Shown one piece after another: positions 1 through 7,482 of a stretch of DNA of 34,902 nt (its first letter is position 1; every line of letters starts with the position of its first letter). The stretch spans positions 44,055-78,956 of the forward strand of contig NZ_BMWD01000013.1 of NCBI RefSeq assembly GCF_014651055.1. The letters are read 5' to 3'. The translations under genes were made by a program, and so were the position numbers. The stretch comes from Streptomyces fructofermentans. Lineage in GTDB: Bacteria; Actinomycetota; Actinomycetes; Streptomycetales; Streptomycetaceae. A model generated the notes under the pieces. It did no database searches. It had not been told where the DNA came from and was given only the letters and a program-made list of their open reading frames with translations.

Positions 1-3
1 AGT

Positions 4-29
4 CCGCCCGGCGGACCGTCGCCGGGCGG
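4..29. terminator. GC-rich hairpin, probable terminator
   Basis: A perfect 10-bp stem, CCGCCCGGCG paired with CGCCGGGCGG, closes a 6-base loop. It lies 56 bases beyond the stop of the minus-strand dehydrogenase. It has no U-tract, as is usual in Streptomyces, and could stop transcription from either side. Whatever gene lies left of the window is not visible. Confidence 0.5.
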
Positions 30-84
30 CCTCCGCCCCGGACACGCGGCGGGGGATCCGTCAGGAAGCGCCCCCGCCGCCGGC

Positions 85-1104
85 TCAGCGGTAGAAGTCC
101 GGCCGTTCCACCAGTTCGACCGCGATCCGGCCGCCACCGGTCTGCGCGCGCACCCCCGCCTCGCACACCGCGGCCGTCGCGTAGCCGTCCCAGGCGCTGG
201 GGCCCGTGACCTCGCCCCGCCGGGTGGCGTCCACCCAGGCCTGCATCTGGCGGTCGTACGCGTCCTCGAACCGCTCCACGAAGTCCTGCGCCACGGCCCC
301 GCCCCAGCGGCCCGCCGCGGTGGTGACCAGGGCGTGCCCGTCGCCGATGCGGGCCGTACCGCGTTCGCACACGACCTCGGCCTGCACCTGGTAGCCGAAG
401 CCGCAGTTGACGTTGATCTCCACGTCCACGACGGCCCCTCCGTCGGTCTCGAACAGCACCAACTGCGGGTCCCGCAGGCCCTCGGGGGCGTTGCCGGACG
501 GCGTGGGGCACAGCACGGTGACCGCGGTGATCTCCTGGCCCAGCAGCCAACGCGTGATGTCCATCTCGTGCACGACGGAGTCGCTGATGAGCATCGCGCT
601 GGTGAAGCCCGGCGGGGTGGAGACGTTGCGGTGCCGGTTGTGCAGCATCAGCGGCCTGCCCAACTCCCCGCTGTCCAGCAGTGACTTGAGCCTGGCGTAC
701 TCCGTGTCGTAGCGCCGCATGAAACCCACCTGGACCCGTCGGTGGCCGAGCCGCCGCTCCGCCTCCAGGACGCGCAGCGCGGACGCCGCGTCCGGGGTGA
801 GCGGCTTCTCGCACAGGACGGGCAGGTCGTGCGCGAACGCGGCGAGCAGGGCCGCCTCGTGGGCGGGCCCCGGGGAGGCGATCAGTACGGCCTCGACGCC
901 GTCCGCCCTCATCGCCGCGATCGGGTCGGTGTGGACCGAACAGCCCTCGATGCCGTCGGCGGCGCGCTTCGCGCGCTCCGCGTCGACGTCCGCGACCGCG
1001 GCGACCCGCGCCCCGTTGGTCACCTCGTGCAGCCGGCGTACGTGGTCGGCCCCCATCTTCCCGGTGCCGATGACGGCCACCCCGAGCGGTCCGCGCTGTG
1101 CCAT
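85..1104 (-). CDS. Gfo/Idh/MocA-family dehydrogenase, IolG-like inositol 2-dehydrogenase
   Basis: A 339-residue NAD(P)-dependent oxidoreductase. The N-terminal Rossmann domain shows GTGKMG at residues 13-18 and the family motif EKP at 99-101. The C-terminal catalytic domain has the VHEMD segment around 178-182, where the family's catalytic His sits. In the inositol pathway this type oxidises myo-inositol or an isomer to the 2-keto form. I chose the ATG at 1104 because GAAGGGA lies about 10 bases upstream on the minus strand; the frame is open further upstream but not convincing. It follows the ABC importer genes on the same strand after a 127-base gap with two hairpins, so it is probably the last gene of that transcript. 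Family membership is firm; the exact polyol substrate is inferred from context. scyllo-Inositol or another sugar remains possible. Confidence 0.85.
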   Translation of the reverse strand: MAQRGPLGVAVIGTGKMGADHVRRLHEVTNGARVAAVADVDAERAKRAADGIEGCSVHTDPIAAMRADGVEAVLIASPGPAHEAALLAAFAHDLPVLCEKPLTPDAASALRVLEAERRLGHRRVQVGFMRRYDTEYARLKSLLDSGELGRPLMLHNRHRNVSTPPGFTSAMLISDSVVHEMDITRWLLGQEITAVTVLCPTPSGNAPEGLRDPQLVLFETDGGAVVDVEINVNCGFGYQVQAEVVCERGTARIGDGHALVTTAAGRWGGAVAQDFVERFEDAYDRQMQAWVDATRRGEVTGPSAWDGYATAAVCEAGVRAQTGGGRIAVELVERPDFYR

Positions 1105-1124
1105 GGTCGGTCGGTCCCTTCTCA

Positions 1125-1141
1125 CGTGCCGCGCCGGCACG
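1125..1141 (-). promoter_or_regulatory. hairpin just upstream of the iolG-like RBS
   Basis: A perfect 7-bp stem (CGTGCCG with CGGCACG) around CGC sits immediately before the ribosome site of the dehydrogenase gene. A second palindrome, GGCCCGCGCGGGCC at 1210-1223, lies just after the ATPase stop. Together they could attenuate or process the message between importer and dehydrogenase. The role is inferred only. Confidence 0.3.
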
Positions 1142-1231
1142 GGAACTGGCGGGTCGATGGTGGGCGGGGGGCCGGACGTCTCCGGTGGTCCGGGGCGCCC
1201 GGCCCGCCCGGCCCGCGCGGGCCGCGGGCCG

Positions 1232-2257
1232 TCAGGAGTCCTTCCCGCCGGGAGGCGCGGTCGGGACGGACGGGGCGGGAGCGCCGGCTCCGGACGTGAC
1301 CGGGGCCCGGAGGTCCGCCTCCTCGGGCAGCCCCTCGACGTCGACCCCGCGCACCTGTGCCAACTCGTGCTTCAGGGCGGCGAGTTCGGCGCCGCCCGCC
1401 ATGTGGTTGGTGAGTTCCTCGAGGCCGACCTCGCTGCGGGACGCGCTCAGTTCCATCGTGCCCAGCCGGAGCACGCTGAAGTGGTCGCCGACCATGTAGG
1501 CGTGGTGCGGGTTGTGGGTGATGAAGATGACGCCGAGGCCCCGGTCGCGGGCGGCGGCGATGTACTTCAGCACGACGCCGGACTGCTTCACGCCGAGCGC
1601 CGCGGTGGGCTCGTCGAGGATCAGCACGCGGGCGCCGAAGTAGACGGCCCTGGCGATGGCCACGGACTGGCGCTGGCCGCCGGACAGGGTGCCGATGGGC
1701 TGCTCCAGGTCGTCCAGGACGATGCCCATGTTGCGCAGTTCCTCGTCCGCGGTGCGCTTCATGCGGGCGATGTCGAGGCGGCGCACCGGCCAGGGGCCGC
1801 GGGTCATCTCGGAGCCGAGGAAGAAGTTCCGCCACACCGGCATCAGCGGGACCGTGGCGAGGTCCTGGTAGACGGTGGCGATCCCGCGGTCGAGGGCCTC
1901 GCGGGGGCTGCCGAACCGCACCGGCTCGCCGTCCACGAGCAACTCGCCCTCGGTGTGCTGGTGGAGGCCGGAGACGATCTTGATGAGGGTCGACTTGCCC
2001 GCGCCGTTGTCGCCCAGGACGCAGGTGACCCGGCCGGGACGGACGGCGAGGCTGACGCCGTGCAGCGCGCGGACGTTGCCGTACGCCTTTCCGGCACCGC
2101 GCAGCTCCACGATCGGCGCGGCGGAGCCGTCCGCGCCCCTGTCCGGGCCTGCGCCTGTACCCGTGCTCGTGGCGGCGCCCGTCCCGGGCTCCGTGCCCGC
2201 TCCGGTGTCCGCCGTGCCGGCCGCCGCGCCGGTCGGGGAGGAGTTGTCGGTTGTCAT
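1232..2257 (-). CDS. sugar ABC transporter ATP-binding protein (single ATPase domain)
   Basis: A 341-residue ABC ATPase that powers import through the neighbouring permease. Walker A GDNGAGKST is at 82-90, the Q-loop Gln at 131, signature LSGGQ at 191-195, Walker B VLILDEP at 211-217 and the switch His at 248. There is only one nucleotide-binding domain, unlike the roughly 500-residue fused RbsA/XylG type, so it resembles the FrcA arrangement and should act as a homodimer. Residues 1-47 are a low-complexity Thr/Gly/Ala tail, and the last 60 or so residues are a Pro/Ala-rich extension. The ATG at 2257 has a strong GGAGGTG site 5-6 bases upstream and lies 4 bases after the permease stop. Inositol as substrate is inferred from the adjacent iol genes. 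Confidence 0.9.
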   Translation of the reverse strand: MTTDNSSPTGAAAGTADTGAGTEPGTGAATSTGTGAGPDRGADGSAAPIVELRGAGKAYGNVRALHGVSLAVRPGRVTCVLGDNGAGKSTLIKIVSGLHQHTEGELLVDGEPVRFGSPREALDRGIATVYQDLATVPLMPVWRNFFLGSEMTRGPWPVRRLDIARMKRTADEELRNMGIVLDDLEQPIGTLSGGQRQSVAIARAVYFGARVLILDEPTAALGVKQSGVVLKYIAAARDRGLGVIFITHNPHHAYMVGDHFSVLRLGTMELSASRSEVGLEELTNHMAGGAELAALKHELAQVRGVDVEGLPEEADLRAPVTSGAGAPAPSVPTAPPGGKDS

Positions 2258-2261
2258 GGGT

Positions 2262-3335
2262 TCACCTCCGGGTCGCCTGGCGGCGGACCCACAGATTGAC
2301 GAGGGCGGCGAGCAGGAGCATGACGCCGAGGAAGGCCTTGAACCAGTCCGGGTTCCAGTTGGCGTAGACGATGCCCTGCGAGACCATGCCGAAGATGAAG
2401 GCACCGATGACCGGGCCGATCGCCGATCCGTAGCCGCCGGTGAGCAGGCAGCCGCCGATGACCGCCGCGATGATGTACAGGAACTCGTTGCCCACGCCCT
2501 CGCCGGACTGGACGGTGTTGAACGAGAACAGGATGTGCATGCCGACGAACCAGGCGCCGGCGCCGACGCCCATGAAGAGGGCGATCTTGGTGAACGTGAC
2601 GGGTACGCCGACGGCCCGGGCGCTCTCCTCGTTGCCGCCGGTCGCGAAGATCCAGTTGCCGAACCTGGTGCGCAGCAGCAGCCAGGTCGCGGCGGCGGCG
2701 AAGACCAGCCAGTAGAACACGGTGATCTTCACATCGACCCCGCCGATGCCGATCTCGGAGGCGAAGACCTTCTTGGCCTGGTCGAATCCCTGCATGTCGC
2801 TGATCGAGTCGGTGGCGACGTTGCCGGTGAAGATCTTCGTGACGGCGAGGTTGGCGCCCTGCAGGATCAGGAAGGAGCCGAGTGTGATCAGGAAGCTGGG
2901 CAGGCCGGTCCTCACGAGCAGGTAGCCGTTGAACGCCCCGACGGCCAGCGCCACCACCAGGGCGACGATCACCCCGGTCCACACGTTCAGCGACAGCTGG
3001 AAGCTGAGGATGCTCGCGGTGAGCGCCGAGGTCGTCACGGCCACACCGGCGGACAGGTCGAACTCGCCGCCGATCATCAGCAGGGCCACCGGCAGCGCCA
3101 TGATGCCCATGACGGACGACTCGTAGAGCACGTTGGCGAGCGAACTCGCCTCCCGGAACGGCGAGGCCACCGCGAAGAAGAAGACGTACACGGATATCGC
3201 CGCGATGAGCGCGCCGATCTCCGGCCTGGCCAGTACGCGCCTGGCCAGGGACCGTTCGGAGGTCCGGCCGTCCTTCGGTGCGGCCGGCGAAGCCGGCGGC
3301 GAGTCGCTCGCCGCCGGCGCCGTTGCCTGGGACAC
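2262..3335 (-). CDS. sugar ABC transporter permease (ribose/xylose/inositol type)
   Basis: A membrane permease of the BPD_transp_2 (RbsC/XylH) family, about 357 residues. A polar N-terminus rich in Ala/Pro/Ser is followed by a series of hydrophobic helices from IGALIAAISVYVFFFAV onward, with the family-typical GGEFDLSAG segment between early helices. The start is uncertain. GTG at 3335 has AGGTGA upstream; GTG at 3344 would overlap the stop of the lipoprotein gene as GTGA, giving three more residues. Either way it is translationally coupled to the lipoprotein gene. It should form the channel for the substrate delivered by that lipoprotein, probably inositol. Confidence 0.9.
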   Translation of the reverse strand: MSQATAPAASDSPPASPAAPKDGRTSERSLARRVLARPEIGALIAAISVYVFFFAVASPFREASSLANVLYESSVMGIMALPVALLMIGGEFDLSAGVAVTTSALTASILSFQLSLNVWTGVIVALVVALAVGAFNGYLLVRTGLPSFLITLGSFLILQGANLAVTKIFTGNVATDSISDMQGFDQAKKVFASEIGIGGVDVKITVFYWLVFAAAATWLLLRTRFGNWIFATGGNEESARAVGVPVTFTKIALFMGVGAGAWFVGMHILFSFNTVQSGEGVGNEFLYIIAAVIGGCLLTGGYGSAIGPVIGAFIFGMVSQGIVYANWNPDWFKAFLGVMLLLAALVNLWVRRQATRR

Positions 3336-3340
3336 GGGGA

Positions 3341-4360
3341 TCACCTGGTGCCCTTCGCGGCGAACTTGGCGATGTCGGCGACGTTCTCCTTGTCCACGAA
3401 CGCCGGACCGGTCAGCACCGGCTCCTGGCCGCCGCCGCTGAAGTTGCCGTTGGTCTTGTAGAGCCACAGGGCGTCGACGGACAAGTAGCCCTGGAGGTAG
3501 GGCTGCTGGTCCACGGCGAAGTCGACGTCGCCGTCCTCGATGGCCTTGACCATGTCCTTGTTCAGGTCGAAGGTCGCGACCTTGGCCTTGCTCTTGGCGT
3601 CACCGACGGACTGCGCGGCCGTCAGGGCGAACGGGGCGCCCAGCGTCACCACGTAGTCGACCGACGAGTCCTGCTTGAGCTTGGCGGTGATCGTCGACTT
3701 CACGGCCGGCATGTTCGTGCCGTTGACGTAGAGGTTCGTGGTCTTGCCCCCGAAGGTCTTCTTCACCCCGGCGCAGCGTGCCTCCAGGGCGACATGGCCC
3801 TGCTCGTGGATGACGCAGACGGCGTTCTTCGCGCCGAGCTCGTTCAGCTTCTCGCCGAAGGCCTCGCCCGCCACGGACTCGTCCTGGCCGAAGTACTCCA
3901 GGAGGCCCTGCTCCTTCCAGTCGTCGATGCCTCCGTTGAGGCCGACGACCGGGATGCCCGCCTTCTTCGCCTTGGCGACGGCCGCCTTCATGGCGTCCGG
4001 CTTGGCCAGGGTTATCGCGATGCCGTCGACCTTCTGGTCTATCGCGTTCTGCACCAGGTTGGCCTGCTTGGCCGCGTCGGGGCTGTTGGAGTAGAGGAGG
4101 TCGACGTTGTCCTTGTCGGCGGCGGCCTCGGCGCCCTTGCGGATGAGGTCCCAGAAGGTGTCGCCGGGGGCCGCGTGGGTGATCAGCGCGACCTTCATTC
4201 GGGGCGTGTCGGCCTTGCCGGCAGCCGCGTTGTCCGCGCTCTCCTCGGCCTTCTTGCCGCCGGAGTCGCTGGAGCAGCCGGTGACCATGAGGGCCGCCGC
4301 GGCGGCCGCGGCGACGAGGGCGGGGAATCTGCGGGAGCGGGGGCGAGACGTGCGGTCCAT
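3341..4360 (-). CDS. sugar-binding lipoprotein of the ABC importer
   Basis: A 339-residue substrate-binding protein of the RbsB/XylF class (Peripla_BP_4 fold). The N-terminus has Arg residues, a hydrophobic Ala-rich core and lipobox VTGC with Cys29, so it should be lipid-anchored outside the membrane. The mature part shows the family pattern: KVALITHAAPGDTFW early, VDGIAITLAKPDAM in the first lobe, and a YLQGYLSVDALW segment near the end. GAGGTG lies upstream of the ATG. It is the first gene of the minus-strand importer transcript, read divergently from iolC across a shared operator-like region. Substrate identity (myo-inositol or a related polyol) is inferred from location. Confidence 0.9.
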   Translation of the reverse strand: MDRTSRPRSRRFPALVAAAAAAALMVTGCSSDSGGKKAEESADNAAAGKADTPRMKVALITHAAPGDTFWDLIRKGAEAAADKDNVDLLYSNSPDAAKQANLVQNAIDQKVDGIAITLAKPDAMKAAVAKAKKAGIPVVGLNGGIDDWKEQGLLEYFGQDESVAGEAFGEKLNELGAKNAVCVIHEQGHVALEARCAGVKKTFGGKTTNLYVNGTNMPAVKSTITAKLKQDSSVDYVVTLGAPFALTAAQSVGDAKSKAKVATFDLNKDMVKAIEDGDVDFAVDQQPYLQGYLSVDALWLYKTNGNFSGGGQEPVLTGPAFVDKENVADIAKFAAKGTR

Positions 4361-4672
4361 CTTTCCGGCACCTCACTGTGCGACAGGGAAAAGGCTGCGG
4401 GTCGGTCCGGGCGCGCTGCCCGGACCTCGGGCCCGAACGGAGGGAACCGGTGGGCCGTATGACGACGAATTCGGCAGTGCTGTTGGGAGGGGATGTAAGT
4501 CCCTGACCGACCCCTCTGTCAATACTTTGTTAAGACATCATTTCAGGAACACGTGAGAATGTAAGTACAAAGTCTTGACAGGGTCCGGCCCCGGTCTTAC
4601 ACCTAGGAATCACCGGTCCCCCGTATCCCGCACCCCCCGGAAGTCCGCACCCCAGCTCGAGGAGCGACCTGT
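4361..4672. promoter_or_regulatory. divergent iol promoter region with large inverted repeat
   Basis: This 312-base spacer separates the importer genes from iolC and is clearly richer in A/T in its centre. It holds a near-perfect 15-base inverted repeat (4516-4530 and 4567-4581, 14 of 15 matching). Each arm contains a TTGACA -35 hexamer pointing outward. Downstream on the plus strand TTACAC (4597-4602) or TACACC (4598-4603) fits a -10 box at 16-17 bases. On the minus strand TTACAT (complement of 4493-4498) fits at 18 bases. Promoter assignment is by pattern only. Confidence 0.7.
4516..4581. promoter_or_regulatory. inverted-repeat operator, probable IolR site
   Basis: The arms CTGTCAATACTTTGT and ACAAAGTCTTGACAG are inverted copies with one central mismatch, 36 bases apart. 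TGTTAAGACA at 4528-4537 fits the reverse complement of the Corynebacterium IolR consensus as I remember it (KGWCHTRACA), and AGTCTTGACA at 4571-4580 fits 9 of 10. A repressor bound here would cover both -35 elements. The GntR protein at 9876 is the obvious candidate. Confidence 0.55.
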
Positions 4673-5623
4673 ATGAGCGAGTCCTTCGACCTGATCACCA
4701 TGGGCCGCATCGGAGTCGATCTCTACCCGCTGCAGACCGGCGTACCGCTCGCGCGCGTGGAAACCTTCGGGAAGTTCCTCGGCGGCTCGGCCGCCAACGT
4801 CGCGGTCGCCGCGGCCCGCCTCGGGCGCTCCAGCGCGATCGTCACCCGCACCGGCGACGACCCCTTCGGGGAGTATCTGCACCAGGCCCTGCGGGAGTTC
4901 GGGGTCGACGACCGCTGGGTCACCCCGGTCGGCGCCCACCCGACACCGGTCACGTTCTGCGAGATCTTCCCGCCCGACGACTTCCCGCTCTACTTCTACC
5001 GCCGGCCCAAGGCGCCCGACCTGGAGATCCGCACCGACGAACTCGACTTCTTCGCCCTCAGGGCGGCGAAGATCCTCTGGATCACCGGCACCGGGCTCAG
5101 CGAGGAACCGAGCCGCTCCGCCACCCTCGCGGCCCTCAAGTCCCGGGGCAGGGCCGGCACCACCGTCTTCGACCTCGACTGGCGCCCCATGTTCTGGAAG
5201 GACCCCGCGCAGGCCCGCCCGTACTACGCCGAGGCCCTGCGGCACGTCACGGTCGCCGTCGGCAACCTCGACGAGTGCGAGGTCGCCACCGGGGAGCGCG
5301 AACCGCGGGCCTGCGCCGAGGCGCTCCTCGCGGCGGGGGTCGAGCTGGCCGTGGTCAAGCAGGGCCCCAAGGGCGTCCTCGCCGTCCACCGCGACGGCAC
5401 CGCCGCCGAGGTGCCGCCGGTGCCCGTCGAGGTCGTCAACGGCCTCGGCGCGGGCGACGCGTTCGGCGGTTCGATGTGCCACGGGCTGCTGGCGGGCTGG
5501 GAGTTGGAGAGGACGATGCGGCACGCCAACGCGGCGGGAGCCATCGTCGCCTCCCGCCTCGCCTGCTCCTCCGCGATGCCGACCGCCGCCGAGGTCGAGG
5601 ATCTCGTCGCTTCCCGCGGCTGA
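4673..5623 (+). CDS. iolC: 5-dehydro-2-deoxygluconokinase (IolC)
   Basis: A 316-residue PfkB-family sugar kinase that phosphorylates 2-deoxy-5-keto-D-gluconate in inositol breakdown. The N-terminal PfkB signature GGSAANVAVAAARLG is at 37-51. The C-terminal ATP/anion-hole motif GLGAGDAFGG is near 257-266, with Asp262 as the catalytic base. A GAGGAG site lies upstream of the ATG. It is the first gene of the plus-strand iol operon and is followed 27 bases later by the aldolase gene. The kinase family is certain; IolC over other PfkB kinases is strongly supported by adjacency to iolB and iolD. Confidence 0.92.
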   Translation: MSESFDLITMGRIGVDLYPLQTGVPLARVETFGKFLGGSAANVAVAAARLGRSSAIVTRTGDDPFGEYLHQALREFGVDDRWVTPVGAHPTPVTFCEIFPPDDFPLYFYRRPKAPDLEIRTDELDFFALRAAKILWITGTGLSEEPSRSATLAALKSRGRAGTTVFDLDWRPMFWKDPAQARPYYAEALRHVTVAVGNLDECEVATGEREPRACAEALLAAGVELAVVKQGPKGVLAVHRDGTAAEVPPVPVEVVNGLGAGDAFGGSMCHGLLAGWELERTMRHANAAGAIVASRLACSSAMPTAAEVEDLVASRG

Positions 5624-5650
5624 CGCCGCCACCCCCGAACGGAGCAACCC

Positions 5651-6529
5651 TTGAGCATCACCATCCCCGACCTCGTCAGGGTGCGGGCCCGGCACCCGGA
5701 GGCCATAGCCGAGGCGGCGGCCCGCCGCGGCAGGCGCCCTCTCGTGGGCGACGGCGGCCGCCTCATGATCGTGGCCGCCGACCATCCGGCGCGCGGCGCG
5801 CTCGCCGTCGGCGACCGCGCCCTGGCGATGGCCAACCGCGCCGACCTGCTGGAGCGGCTGTGCGTCGCGCTGTCGCGGCCCGGTGTGGACGGGGTGCTCG
5901 CCACCGCCGACATCCTGGAGGACCTCCTCCTGCTCGGCGCGCTGGAGAACAAGGTCGTGATGGGCTCGATGAACCGCGGCGGCCTGGCCGGCGCCTCCTT
6001 CGAGATGGACGACCGCTTCACCGGCCACCGCGCCGAGGACATCGAGAGGCTGAACTTCGACGCGGGCAAACTGCTGCTGCGCATCGACTACGACGACCCC
6101 GGCTCGCTGACCACCCTGGAGTCCTCGGCCCGCGCGATCGACGCCATGGCCGGACGCCGACTCCCCGTGTTCGTCGAGCCGTTCATCACCCGCCGCGTCG
6201 GAGGGACGGTGCGCAACGACCTCACCGCCGCGGCCGTCACCCGGTCCATCGCCATCGCCTCCGGGCTCGGCGGCACCTCCGCCTACACCTGGCTGAAACT
6301 GCCCGTCACCGACGACCCCGACGACATGTCCACCGCCCTGGAGACGTCGACCCTGCCCGTCGTGCTGCTCGGCGGGGAGGTCGGCCGGGACCAGGACGGC
6401 GCGTACGAGAGATGGCGCAAGGCCCTGCGGCTGCCCACCGTCCAGGGGCTGGTCGTCGGGCGGTCCCTGCTCTATCCCGCCGAGGGCGGCGTCGAGACCG
6501 CGGTGGACACCGCGGTCGGCCTGCTCTGA
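5651..6529 (+). CDS. Cgl0159-family (beta/alpha)8 aldolase of the iol operon
   Basis: A 292-residue protein of the DeoC/LacD-like class I aldolase group, matching the type that lies beside iolC in Corynebacterium iol clusters. Lys216 in TWLKLPV is placed where the Schiff-base lysine of these aldolases sits, and FVEPFITRR is a conserved strand before it. It probably cleaves 2-deoxy-5-keto-D-gluconate 6-phosphate to dihydroxyacetone phosphate and malonic semialdehyde, the step done by IolJ in Bacillus. That function is inferred from position between iolC and iolB. The start is TTG, with GGAG 7 bases upstream. The gene is 16 bases from iolB. Confidence 0.8.
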   Translation: MSITIPDLVRVRARHPEAIAEAAARRGRRPLVGDGGRLMIVAADHPARGALAVGDRALAMANRADLLERLCVALSRPGVDGVLATADILEDLLLLGALENKVVMGSMNRGGLAGASFEMDDRFTGHRAEDIERLNFDAGKLLLRIDYDDPGSLTTLESSARAIDAMAGRRLPVFVEPFITRRVGGTVRNDLTAAAVTRSIAIASGLGGTSAYTWLKLPVTDDPDDMSTALETSTLPVVLLGGEVGRDQDGAYERWRKALRLPTVQGLVVGRSLLYPAEGGVETAVDTAVGLL

Positions 6530-6545
6530 CCGGAAGGAATCCCGT

Positions 6546-7475
6546 ATGACCAGCGCACACCACCTGCCCGCCGGCAAGGCAGTGAGCGACCCCTACGCCG
6601 TGGACGTCTCGCCGGACAGCGCAGGCTGGCGGTACTCCAGCCTCCGTGTCCTCGAACTGCCGCCCGGAGGAACGCACTTGTTCCCCGCGGGGGACAGCGA
6701 GTGGATCGTGCTCTCCCTCGGCGGCGGCTGCACCGTCACCGTCGACGACGCCCCCGGGCAGGACGCCTTCGAACTGCGCGGCCGCAGCGACGTGTTCGCC
6801 GGGGTCAGCGACTTCGTGTACGTCCCGCGCGACGCCACCGCCACCCTCACCTCGGAGGCGGGCGGGCGCTTCGCGCTCACCGGAGCGCGCTGCACCCGCC
6901 GTCTGCCCGCCCGCCACGGGCCCGCCGACTCCGTCCCCGTCGAGCTGCGCGGCACCGGAAACTGCTCGCGCCGGGTGCACAACTTCGGCGCCGCGGGGGT
7001 CTTCGAGTGCGACCGGCTCATCGCCGTCGAGGTGGTCACCCCCGGCGGCAACTGGTCCTCGTACCCGCCGCACAAGCACGACGAGCACCACCCCGGCGAG
7101 GAGTCCGAACTGGAGGAGATCTACTACTTCGAGATCGCCGGCCACGAGGGCACCCCCGGCCTCGGATACCAGCGGGTCTCGCCCTCCGGCCGGGGAAGCG
7201 GGACGGACGTCCTCGCCGAGGTGCGCGCCGGTGACGTCGTACTGATCCCCGACGGCTGGCACGGCCCGTCGATGGCCGCGCCCGGCCACGACATGTACTA
7301 CCTCAACGTCATGGCGGGCCCCGGGGACGAACGGGCCTGGCTGATCCGCGACCACCCCGACCACGCGTGGATCCGCGACACCTGGCCAGGCACCCCTGTC
7401 GACCCCCGGCTGGCCCCGCCCGACGTCCGGCGGCGCCCGGACGGCACGACTCCCGACACTGCCCCGTCCCAGTGA
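6546..7475 (+). CDS. iolB: 5-deoxy-glucuronate isomerase (IolB)
   Basis: A 309-residue cupin-fold isomerase that converts 5-deoxy-D-glucuronate to 2-deoxy-5-keto-D-gluconate. The diagnostic metal-site segment is clear: NWSSYPPHKHD with His176 and His178, then EEIYYFEI around 190-197, and DGWHGP in the last third. The first part is the duplicated partner half of the bicupin. The ATG follows GGAAGG. The iolB stop lies 7 bases before iolD, so the two are surely co-transcribed. The C-terminal 25 residues are Pro/Arg/Asp-rich and probably disordered. Confidence 0.95.
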   Translation: MTSAHHLPAGKAVSDPYAVDVSPDSAGWRYSSLRVLELPPGGTHLFPAGDSEWIVLSLGGGCTVTVDDAPGQDAFELRGRSDVFAGVSDFVYVPRDATATLTSEAGGRFALTGARCTRRLPARHGPADSVPVELRGTGNCSRRVHNFGAAGVFECDRLIAVEVVTPGGNWSSYPPHKHDEHHPGEESELEEIYYFEIAGHEGTPGLGYQRVSPSGRGSGTDVLAEVRAGDVVLIPDGWHGPSMAAPGHDMYYLNVMAGPGDERAWLIRDHPDHAWIRDTWPGTPVDPRLAPPDVRRRPDGTTPDTAPSQ

Positions 7476-7482
7476 GGTCGCG

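Noticed and set aside
4610..6577. 655-codon minus-strand frame across iolC and the aldolase
   Set aside because: Shadow of the two plus-strand genes; no motif, and Gly/Val/Asp-rich composition.
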